A DNA stretch of 64,000 nt, taken from contig BSBK01003559.1 of the NCBI GenBank assembly GCA_027943335.1, positions 186,001-250,000 on the forward strand, given 5' to 3'. A program made the position numbers and the translations under genes. This document shows positions 22,459 to 31,824 of the stretch, in pieces; the first letter of the stretch is position 1, and each line of letters starts with the position of its first letter. This stretch comes from Chamaecyparis obtusa (lineage: Eukaryota > Streptophyta > Pinopsida > Cupressales > Cupressaceae). The notes beneath the pieces are model-generated. The model saw nothing but the letters and a program-made list of their open reading frames with translations. It did no database searches and had not been told where the DNA came from.

Positions 22459-24171
22459 ATACCTCTCAGAAGATTGGACCCTAGATTACTTGCAGACCTC
22501 TATGATACTGTAGAATCTAGGATTAAAGAGAAGGTGAAATCATATTTCAGATCTGAGATGGAGATAATGAAGAATGACATGGTCATCAAGATCATGAGAG
22601 CTATTGTTAGTGTACCTCAGAATGTTGGTACTGAAGATGGTTATGAGGAACCTGTTGAAGAATTTGAACCTACTAGATCTAGTGGTGATGACTAGAGGGA
22701 TAGATCTAGTGAAGATAGAACTGCTTGGTTGCCTAGATCTGGAGAGCGGTTAAGTAGCAGTTATCGAATGGAAGTTTCTACTTTCTCTAGTACTTTGAAG
22801 CCCGAGAACTTGATTGATTGGATTGGTGAACTTGAAGATTTCTTTGAGCTAGAAGAAATTGAAGATCCTCTTTGTGTGAGATTAGTATAGAAAAATTTGA
22901 AAGGACATGTTGCTCTTTGGTGGAAAGAATTACAAAGACATAGAGAAGATGAAGGTGAAATGAAGATCAATCTATAGAGGTTGATGGTGACTAAGTTGAA
23001 AGATAAGTTCATACCTTCTGACTATGAGCTTGACTTGTTTAAGAAGTTGTAGAATCTGAAATAGAAGGATCTATCTATTGAAGATTATACCAAGGAGTTC
23101 TACAAAATTACTATTCGGTCTGGACACCGAAAGCTTGTTAAGGAAAAGGTAGCTCGGTATGTGAATGGTTTGAGATTCAATATTTAGGATGAGCTTGGTA
23201 TGTTGAAGATTGATTCTATTGAAGATGCTTATCAGTATGCTCTGAAGGCAGAAGATAAGTTGAAGAGGAAACAACATAGTAATCCCCGAGGGAAGGAAAA
23301 GATTGATCACTTGGTAAAGGATAAACTAACTGATGCAGAAGATGAACAAAAACATGTGGAATTGAAGAAGAAGATAGGTAGACTTATCTTTAAGGGTACT
23401 TGCTATAACTGTGGAGAGGAAGGATACCATTCTTTTGAGTGTACACAAAAGAATCTTGGTGACTGACAAACAGCTATGGTGAATGAGAATGAACCTAAAT
23501 CTGAGAACTTGCTGCTTCGGCGAACATTGCCCGGTACAAAGGAGGAACCTTGTCAGAGGAGTAACTTGTTTAGGACCCGATGCAAGTCTGGAGGTAAACT
23601 CTATGATGTTATTGTTGATAGTGGTAGTACTGATAACCTTGTTGCTGAGGACATGGTTCAAAAACTTGGGTTGAATAGAATGAAGCATCCTTGTCCCTAT
23701 AGGATTGACTGATTACAAGATGTTCATGCTCTAGAAGTAAGGGAACAATGCTTTATTGATGTTCATATTGGCCAATATAAGGATCTTGTGTTATGTGACA
23801 TTGTGAAGATGGATAGTTGTGATATATTGCTCGGTAGGCCTTGGCAATATGATTGCAAAGCTATGTATGACTATGTAAGAAATGTGTTTACTATTGAGAA
23901 GGATGACAGGAAGTTTTCCCTGATGCCTTTGCTGGATACAACACTCGGTAGGAGAAGCCTAAGTATTGGTAGCCGGGTTGAGCTCATAGATCCAGAGAAA
24001 ATAAATGATCAATATGGAGAATTGACCTATGTGTTGTCGAGGAAAAACTTGAATAGAAAAAGTAAGCTAAGGTGGAAAAGTATGCAAGCTGAAAAGGTGG
24101 AGGACTTGTATGTGAAGAACCAGTTCAGGGTTTATGTACTGAATCCCGGAAGATGTTCTTCTCACATATGA
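22459..24171 (+). pseudogene. gag-pro: Gag-protease polyprotein of the gag-pro element
   Basis: One frame runs from 22459 to the stop at 24171. Its start codon is ATA here but ATG in the second copy (25394), so the start was lost. The capsid-like region includes LKPENLIDWIGELEDFFELE, WWKELQRH and KLKDKFIPSDYE. A CCHC knuckle (CYNCGEEGYHSFEC) lies at about 23401-23442. The protease has VIVDSGSTDNLVAEDMV (catalytic DSG, about 23610) and CDILLGRPWQYDC (about 23820). About eight in-frame stops break it, mainly in gag. The frame ends before any RT and runs almost directly into the next LTR without a polypurine tract. Confidence 0.85.
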
Positions 24172-24195
24172 ACATATTTTTGAACCTGGAGTGTC

Positions 24196-25143
24196 TGATG
24201 TAGGGGCATTCTAGTGTACTCGGTGAATCTGCATGGGAGGTGTATGTTTGGCAGGGGTTACTCGATTCTAGACATGACTGATGGTCTCAGTCATTGAAGG
24301 AAGCTTCGTCACTGAAGGAACTCGGTAATCTCTAGCGCTCGATGAAAGTGTTACTTGGTGATGTCTATGGTGCTTGGTCAACATCGGTGCTCGGTGATGC
24401 CTGGCATGCTTGGTTATTTCACTATTGCTTGGTAGTTTTGGTTTACCGACTAGAGTTCTGTGTGATTTGTTGGGTTGACTTGGTGCATTTATTGTTGGTA
24501 GTTGTTGTTACAGGCCGACATGTTGAATTAAATGCTTGTAAGGCTATTTTTATGCCAACTTGTATTGAATTTAATAATTGTTGGGGGGAGTTAATGGTTT
24601 CATCCAGCTGACTTGTGGTTGATGATTAGTATTTATAGGATGTTTGGGTAGATGTTTAGGGGATCATCAGGGGATCAATAGTAGATCGATGGGAGTTCAT
24701 GACTTGGAAGACTTAGAGAATTAGATCTAAGGTTCTGAAAGCTAGAGTTGGTGAAGTTGTGGAAAAGATCTTGCATGATCTTGCGGATCAGATGGTTATC
24801 TGATAGTTTGTAGTTGCAGAGCTAGTGGTTTGCACCCTTGGAGACAAGGAGATTTCTTGGAGGCTTGTGAACTCAAGTTTAGATCTGCCTTAGGGTTTCC
24901 ATCAATTGTTGATTATTTTCAGAGCTGAACTAGTTGAGATTATATTGGATCAGTTTGGATCTTGTAGAATTGTTTCTGATTGTAATTGGCCCTAACCCGG
25001 AAGGCCTTATAGTCGGGCATGTTAATGAAAATCAGAGTTAAACAATTATTTTTTTGTTGTGTTGTTGAGTATTCTGCTATGTTGATTGTTGGATGCAAGG
25101 TTTGGACTATCCTTAATTGGATCCACCATCCTTGACTGCATCA
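24196..25143 (+). repeat. Second LTR of gag-pro element
   Basis: 948 bp, the same length as the first, from TGATGTAGGG to GACTGCATCA. It is followed by its own primer site. No purine tract precedes it, which is unusual for a 3' LTR and fits an internal deletion that ends at or near the LTR. Confidence 0.9.
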
Positions 25144-25548
25144 GGTGGTATCAGAGTGAGAGTTGATCTTGTGGAGCGAAGGTTGACCTAGCAAGGCTGA
25201 TCTTGCGAAGTTGATCTTGTTTGTGAAGAGATCGTATGATCTGGATTGCAGATCTGTAGCACTGAACTTGTGGATCTTGCCCTAGTTATTTGTTCAAGGT
25301 GGTAAGTTGATATATGACTTGCATACAACTTGGAGATTGCCATAAGGTGGTCCATGTAGGGTTTTTTGCAAAGGGTTTCTCTTATCTTTAAGGATGCCTC
25401 TGAGAAGATTGGACCCTAGAGTACTTGCAAACCTTTGTGATACTATTGAATCTAGGATTACAGAGAAGGTGAAATCAGATTTCAGATCTGAGATGGAATT
25501 GGTGAAGAATGACAGGGTCACCGAGATCATGAGAGTTGTTGTTGGTGT
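25144..25548 (+). pseudogene. Second-unit primer site, leader and gag start (truncated)
   Basis: This repeats 22209-22610: primer site at 25146, leader, and a gag ATG at 25394 (MPLRRLDPRVLANL). The frame is cut after about 52 codons where GTTGGTGTA joins the LTR tail (AATCAGAG). Short matching bases at the joint suggest end joining. Confidence 0.85.
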
Positions 25549-25663
25549 AAATCAGAGTTAAACAATTATTTTGTTGTTGTGTTGTTGAGTATTCTGCTAT
25601 GTTGATTGTTGGCTGCAAGGTTTTGACTGTCCTTAATTGGATCCACCATCCTTGACTGCATCA
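25549..25663 (+). repeat. LTR 3' fragment closing the compound element
   Basis: These 115 bp match the last 115 bp of the second LTR (25029-25143) and end at CA, followed by the TTTTG duplication at 25664-25668. Confidence 0.9.
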
Positions 25664-25668
25664 TTTTG

Positions 25669-26001
25669 ATTGCTCAAGCTTGATAGGAGAATAAGACAAA
25701 ATAGAAAATCACCTTTTAATTGTCATTTCATAAAGATTAAGTTTGCACAAAGTGCTCTTTTTAATAAAAGTTCTAAGACTTTATATTAAAAGTAAGTTTT
25801 TGACAATTAAATAATTTTTCAATTTTAAAAATGATTTGTGCTTGATTTTAAGAAATAATTTAATTATGCAAGGGGAATGAATCAAGTTGCTTACATAATT
25901 ATGTCTAGTAAATTATGCCTTTGAGATTTAGAATTTGTTTTACAGAAATTTAATCAAACTTGGGGGCTTAGGTTTTACTAGACAAATTTTAGGTGATTAC
26001 A
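25669..26001 (-). repeat. Tat-type LTR, right part (split)
   Basis: It ends GGTGATTACA, the same end as the LTR at 153-687, and is followed by a minus-strand polypurine tract. This is therefore the 3' LTR of a minus-strand Tat element whose interior lies to the right. It may belong to the old Tat copy at 31742-42754 or to a separate, otherwise lost element; the DNA between does not decide it. Confidence 0.7.
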
Positions 26002-26047
26002 TTTGCCCCTCTTTGAATCGATGTGCAAGCGGTGTGTTGATTCAAAG
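26002..26047 (-). promoter_or_regulatory. Polypurine tract with abutting hairpin
   Basis: Minus strand AAAGAGGGGCAAA adjoins the LTR at 26002-26014. At 26011-26047 CTTTGAATC pairs perfectly with GATTCAAAG. Placement equals that at 688-730 and 48329-48381. Confidence 0.75.
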
Positions 26048-26719
26048 AATTAATAGTAGCCAGATCAGAGAATAACCTAATGTGAGGTGATGCAACTATT
26101 TCTAATAAGGAGAACTGACTCTGAACTTGATCAAATGAAGATCGTGTTGGTCCATTTTCCTGTCAATGCAAAATCTTTTGAAAATGGCCCATTTCCTTGC
26201 AAGTTTTCTTAAAGTGTCCTGCCCTATGTTCTTCATGTTATCACCTAGCTCTAGTCCAAATCGCATAAGCTAATTCATAAAACCTAGAGAGTTATTCAAG
26301 TTCTAAGGTCTGTAGGAAATAAATTTTAGAATTTTCCACAGTGTCGAAAACCCACAATGTTTTTGAAAATCCATGATGTTTTCGGTCTGTGTGAAAACCT
26401 TCATTGTTTTCGACCTTGTGCCTTCCTGCTTTTGTGCACTTATCTTTTGGCATTGAAAACTCTATGTGTTTTCAATCTTTCATTGTGTCGAAAACTTTGT
26501 GTGTTTTCGACCTTGGTCTTAACTGCGCAAGTGTGATCGGTTGGTGGGACCCAGTTCTTCTCAGTTGCCTAGTGTGGTTAAAGTTCAGACAGAATCGGTG
26601 GTTGTCGCATGTTTTCATGGTGAAGATGCATGATGTTTATCCTTTACGCTTTTGTGACAGCCATTAGATTTTCTTATGTGGGTGTGAAGTGGGTCTAGGT
26701 CTGCAGGCTCTTCTTGATT
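26048..26719. other. Interior of Tat 3' end, with GTCGAAAAC word cluster
   Basis: There is no ORF worth calling. A segment at about 26060-26095 resembles 29528-29560. Between 26338 and 26512, GTCGAAAAC, its complement GTTTTCGAC and variants (GTTTTCGGTC, TTGAAAAC, GTGAAAAC) occur about eight times in both orientations. Confidence 0.55.
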
Positions 26720-27670
26720 GGTTGTCGCATGGCCGCATGTCAAACTTTTTTGACATACGATCATGTGACCGCTTGCCACCTATCCGCATGGGTCCTAGTT
26801 CTTAGTGATGTTCAGCTGTCTGGTGGTTAAGTTTTTCATTTCGCAATCTGGTGACTCGTAGTTATCTCTTGCTCGTTGATTCTTGGCGGTTAGGCCCTTA
26901 ACATCTGGCGACCTGGCTAGCGGTTTACTTTGCCTTGGTCATGCGATCACGTAATGGTGGGCTTGGGTCTTCATGATTTTAAAGGTAAGGCCTCTTTAGC
27001 GATGGTCCTGCTAGTGGTTATGTGGCGGCTTGTGGTTGGCTGTCACATGATCGCATGTCATAGATTTCTTACATGTGATCATGCGACCGGGTGACACTTG
27101 TCTCTTTGGTGTTGGAGTGCTGTGGTCCCACTGTTTGACTTGGAGGCTGAGGTGGCAGTCTTTTGGCCTTGTCGCATGTTTGCAAGGGCCACTTCCTGAC
27201 TATGCGATCATGCGACAAGGATGCCACATTGTGTTGGGGCCCGACAGCAGGTGGTGGCGTGGGCTTTCCCGATTAGTCAATGTGGTGGTGATGTAGTAGT
27301 TTCTTGGTGGGGCCACTTGCTCAGTGCTAGCGTGTAAGGTTTTTGATTGGTCGGCAAGGTGACAAAGTGGATATGCTTGGTGGGTCTGATACTTAAGGGC
27401 AGGCAGCAGTTGCAGTGTTGGTAGGTTGTCACATGTTCGCATAGCCCGTCTCCTGGCTATGCGATCATGCGACAAGCATTGTGAGTATCACTGTTGTTAA
27501 AGGTGGGTCCATGGGGCCTGCGATGCTGATGTGTTTGATTTTGAATGGTTGTTGACTGCTAACGGGTCCGAGGACTTCTCAGAGGGGTTTGTGATCGCAT
27601 TACGCAGTTGAGAGACCGTGGTCGCATGATCGCAAAGGTTAGTATGGTGCCTTGTGATCATGCGACCAAG
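26720..27670. repeat. Array of five long hairpins built on GGTCGCATGATCGCATG
   Basis: Five inverted repeats with arms of about 18-22 bp lie at 26720-26771, 27037-27090, 27167-27220, 27425-27477 and 27619-27668. Every arm is a variant of GGTCGCATGATCGCATGTCA, and loops are 4-12 nt. Spacing is about 130-320 bp with unrelated DNA between. Loose half-words also occur (for example near 26940 and 27590). Arms within one hairpin match each other imperfectly. This is neither a CRISPR array nor a simple satellite. Confidence 0.85.
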
Positions 27671-28790
27671 CACAAATATAATCAGGGTTCTTGTTGCGGT
27701 TAAATTTTTAGAGCCAGAGAAGATGTGTGGTCTGACGGTAGCATTTTAAGTTGGATCGGATTCAAATTTAGACCACCATTTCCCTGCAGGTGCCAAGATA
27801 TGACCGTTGGATTTCAATTTCAAATCTACAAAGGGTTTTCCAGCGATAAGAAGTACCAGAATTCATTGCTTTCATGGCCAGATTTGATTGGTTTGGTGGC
27901 GCTTGTTGTTGCAGTGTGGTCCAGGGTGCCATGAGTGTTTGCAGGGATGTTTTGTCGTGTGGGGAGGGTAGTTTATTGGCTCAAGATGTTTTGATGGTCT
28001 AGTCAGACTGATTTTCATGATGAATTTGTGATCCTAGGTACAAATTTGCAAATTTTCTTGCTGTGAGGATCATGCCTTATTTCTGACAGATTGGTGCTGG
28101 TTTTCCCTCCAGCATGTTTTTTTGGAATTTTGTTGTGGTTTAGCTATTGTAACCCTAACCCTAGTCACCCTAAGCTTATTGCATTCTCTTCGAGATTCCC
28201 AAGGTGACTAGTGGTATATATTGCAAGTTTTCTGATAGTGTAGGGGTTCCAGCTTAGAGTTCCTTTCTGGTTCCAAGAAGGGTCCTTTTCCTGTAGATTT
28301 TCTCCTTCTCTCTGCATATAGAGTGTTCTTCTTTCCTTGCTGGTTTCAAGAACATAATACATATTGTAAGCGATTTGTCTTATGTGTGAGAAGTTAATAT
28401 ATTCTTACTATTACCAAGCTATCTCCATTTGAGCTTTGAATTCATTGATCATACATTAGGGGTGTTTGATTTGTCTGCTTGTATTGCCTATGTGTTTGCA
28501 AGTGGAGTTGTCTTCGCAGAGATAACTGGTTCAGGGTTAGTGTTCATGTATGTATGGGCTGAAATATCAAAGATATGTCATGCTTGTCTTCCAATGGATG
28601 CTGGTAAATGTATTTTCTGATTCATAGGTCTCTTCTAAGGGGAGGGTTAAAATCCTTTGAATGGATAATAACATGCTTGAATGCACAGGTGGGTGTTAAG
28701 TTGAGGTTTGGTCATGGTGTGTGATTGATGTAAGGCATCAACACATTGGGTATATTATTTTCTTATTTCATAGCTGTCATTTGCAATAGG
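27671..28790. other. Unassigned, possibly LTR- or leader-derived
   Basis: No coding frame is supported. The stretch at 28140-28430 (GTGGTATATATTGCAAG, pyrimidine-rich leader, AATATATTC) looks like a promoter/R region of an LTR, but I find no partner copy or clear ends. Confidence 0.35.
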
Positions 28791-28796
28791 GTATTT

Positions 28797-28872
28797 GACT
28801 CTATGGCCCATTGGATAAGGCACTGGTCTATGAGAGACTTAGGGTATCTCAGGGGTCCCTTCAACCCATCTT
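28797..28872 (+). other. tRNA-like sequence (tRNA-Arg-like relic or SINE head)
   Basis: GACTCTATGGCCCATTGGATAAGGCAC... resembles the 5' half and A box of plant tRNA-Arg (TGGCC-ATTGGATAAGGC). The B-box position (GGGTCCCTTCAACCC) is degenerate and the acceptor stem does not close. It is not a working tRNA gene. A tRNA-derived SINE head is possible, but I see no A-tail or flanking duplication. Confidence 0.4.
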
Positions 28873-31741
28873 TAAAATCATTTTCTTTTAGTTCCACCCT
28901 TTCCCTTTCATGTTGTTAGTGTAGGTCTCTAGTTTTCATACTCATTCCATGCAAGTAGGGCTATTGCATGAGATCTTGGTTTCATTGAGGTACAGGATAC
29001 CTAGAAGAGTTTGAGAATCATTCCATAGTCAGTTACCTATAGGCCTGTAGTGTGACACAAGTTAATATGTGTGTGTAGATGAGGTATACCCGCCTGAGTG
29101 ATGTGGAGCTCAAAGTGTAGAAGGATCTCTCTTTGATCCTTGTCAGTTGGCCCTTTTTCCTATCAAATTTGGAGTGTTGAGTGAATGTGACACTAGCCCT
29201 GTCAATCCTAATGCCAAGCTGACCTTTGGGGAAAAAGAACAACCAACAGATCGATAAAGAGATGTCAATTATGGACATGATTGAGAAAAGACTAACGAGC
29301 GAGACTAGAGTATCCAGCCTGATATGGTGTGATGAGACTGAACATCTATCAAATATTTTGAGGCAAATACCTTAAAAAGGATTCTGAGGAATCTAATCAC
29401 CTAATTAAGAGACAATACTAGATTGATATAAGTCTTCATGAACTTGATATGCCTTGGGAACGATGTTAGATTGATATGGGTCCTGATGAACCTGACATGC
29501 CCCAAGAGAAAAAAATAGATGTCTATCAGAGTGACCTAATATGAAGTGATGAGATCACTCTTTGGTGCAAGATAACCCGCTCCACTCTTCACAACACCTA
29601 TACTTCTAGGGTCTTTTAATAAGCCAACTTGTAAGACCTAGTCACCCTCGATGTGGTTATAAACCATGGGTTTTTTACTATGGTCCAAAGACACATTTAG
29701 GAGTTTATATTTTCCTAGGGGTCTGTTAAGTTGTTTCAATAAATTTTGGGATCATTAGGATCCAAGGCCTATGCCTATAGGCTCATTAGGAGCAAGAATG
29801 CAATATTTTGCAAAAGTTACAAAATGCAAGAAATGTTTCTCGACAACTTCTTTGAAAAGTTGCTACCGACTTGTAAAACAACCACCCAATGGTCACAACC
29901 TTTGAAAAATAGTTGTATCTATTGGGGAATGTCTTCATATAGCCCTTTTAGGTGGGTGGAAGACAAGGATGATGAAACTCTATGTAATTTTTGCATTCAA
30001 TCAATAAAAATCCCTATTTTTCTCTACGTTCTAGACTGTAAACAATATGTGTAAGGATTGGTACGAAAGTGCGAAGAAGAAAATTGTTTGATCCAACCTT
30101 TGTCATGAATTAGGACTCCAATTATTTTGATTTGATCAGTTAGTTTGGAGATCGCAGTCAAGAGATAGAAGAATCTGTTTACCAAGTTTTCAGGAAACCC
30201 TCCTGAACCAGGGTTTTAAACAAATAATGCCCTAACTTGCTTTTCCTTCATGGGATTCCCATTCGAAGTGGGAAATGAAAGTAGGGTCAATGTATTCTAG
30301 ATCCTCAAGAGAGAATGAGAAAGGGGATTGTTTTGAGAAGTCTTCTTGTAGGCTCTAGGCCAAGCATCTCTGTGTTTGGTACAAAATATGGAAGAGTAAA
30401 GTAATAGTAGTACTTCGGGGGTGGATAATCTGATGATAGATTGTTGTCTCTTTGGGATCCCTAAAACCATTTCAATTGGTTTTTTGCCTTGGACAATTAG
30501 CTAGTGAAAATTTTCTTAAGTAACGGAGTCAATTAGCCCTATTAGGACTAGTGGATCAGGAATTGTTAGGTATTGTCCTTATTGTTTGAGATCTTGCAAT
30601 CTTGAGGTTTGGTACAAGTCTATAAAGGGTGTTTGACTATACTATGTTTTTTTATAAGTTCCTTGTAAGAATATGGAACCAAGCCCTTAGAACCTCGCTC
30701 AAAAGGCTACAAACCCGACAAGGCCTAAAACTAAGAACTTGTTGTCCAAAACCTGTAAGGTGTGGAAATCACTCCCATAATAGACATTTAGTGAGCATGG
30801 AACCTTTCCATCCCCTTCCTAATATGAAGGTTCCTATTTCAAGTTGAACCAGTAAGGGTGCTTCACAGTAGGGATTACCAAGCATCAAGAAACTACTTGG
30901 TAAAGCCACTGAGCCCACTCGGTTAACATAAGTACCGAGCATCAACCGAGCTCACTCGGTTAAGGAAGGAACCGAGTAACAACTGAGCTGGGGGGAGTAA
31001 AAGCTACTACGAGACACTGAATCCTCCAGTGAAGATAGTGGATTTGTGTTTATTATAGGATCTTCTAAATGTGTAGAGCACTCTCCTAAGCCCACTTTGA
31101 GTTTAGAGAAACACCGAAGGTCTCACCACTTACCGAGGTTCCTAAATAGGGGAGAGCTCTACGTCACTCTTTCAAAGAGAGATGCGGAGAATCTCAACTT
31201 GATATGGTTCCTGATGAAGTTGAGATTCCCCAAGCCATGAAGCTTGAAATGGTTTGTCGATTAAGATTGATTTGTAGAAAGAAGATTTTCTATATTGTCA
31301 TGCCCCCTCAGGATCGAAATCAAAATGAAGCAGAGAGGTTAAATCCCGATTTGATTGAAAGCATTAAAATTGATAAGATTATGTTGCTAGTATATTATAA
31401 AAAAAATGAAGTGCATTCAAAGCTATTTAGAGGTCATGTTGACTAGATTTGATGAAATTTTAACCAATTTTGACCAAGGTTGACCATTATGAAATCACTT
31501 GGATTTGATAGATTTGCATAAGATTTACCTTAGAGGTTCGAGAAATGAAGGCGAAAGCAAGTGAGAAGCGATAGCATCAACGATCAACTATGTTTGACCA
31601 AGAAGGGCTGACTTTGTAATTTGACTAGGAAAACAATCTTAGATTGCAATTTCGATCATGAAAATGGATTCAGAATTTCAAAATTAGCTAGGGGTGCAAT
31701 TTTTGTGAGATTTTGAGCACTTTGAAAATTAGGTCAAAATC
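28873..31741. other. Mosaic repeat DNA without recognisable genes
   Basis: Short ORFs here have no family features. Two segments resemble each other: 29430-29512 (GATATGGGTCCTGATGAACC, CCCCAAGAG) and 31198-31240 (GATATGGTTCCTGATGAAG, CCCCAAGCC). They may be parts of one Tat 3' interior separated by an insertion at about 29.7-31.2 kb. At 30900-30985 ACCGAG/CTCGGTTAA words repeat about six times. A segment near 31306 (GCCCCCTCAGGATCG) matches the Tat module at 1093. Confidence 0.4.
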
Positions 31742-31750
31742 TATAAAAGG
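31742..31750 (+). promoter_or_regulatory. TATA box of the second PMD gene
   Basis: TATAAAAGG lies 75 bp upstream of the exon-1 ATG at 31825, matching the placement of the TATA box at 1329. Confidence 0.65.
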
Positions 31751-31824
31751 GGCCTAAAGGGGTCATTTTCAAACCATTTTCTATAGTTGAGTTTGAGAGC
31801 ACAAAGACTTCTAGAGAGATTGTG

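Larger units (their letters stand above)
21261..25663 (+). mobile_element. Gag-pro-only LTR element, tandem compound form
   Basis: Order: LTR (948 bp), tRNA-Met primer site, gag-pro frame, LTR (948 bp), primer site plus gag start, then the last 115 bp of an LTR. A single TTTTG duplication flanks the whole. There is no RT, RNase H or integrase, so it resembles TR-GAG elements or an internal deletion product, and it depends on another element. A tandem LTR-internal-LTR-internal-LTR intermediate that then lost most of its second unit explains the layout. Confidence 0.85.

Noticed and set aside
27075..27475. ORFs across the hairpin array on both strands
   Set aside because: They follow the hairpin words and have no protein-family features.
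26720..27670. Hairpin array as CRISPR
   Set aside because: Plant DNA, irregular spacing, inverted rather than direct repeats, no cas genes.
28149..28165. Telomere-like CCCTAACCCTAG
   Set aside because: Fewer than two full units; not an interstitial telomere array.
28797..28872. Functional tRNA-Arg gene
   Set aside because: The acceptor stem does not close and the B box is degenerate.
29746..30054. 102-codon plus-strand frame
   Set aside because: No domain or related copy in the window; it may be part of an LTR (AATAAA-like signal near its end).
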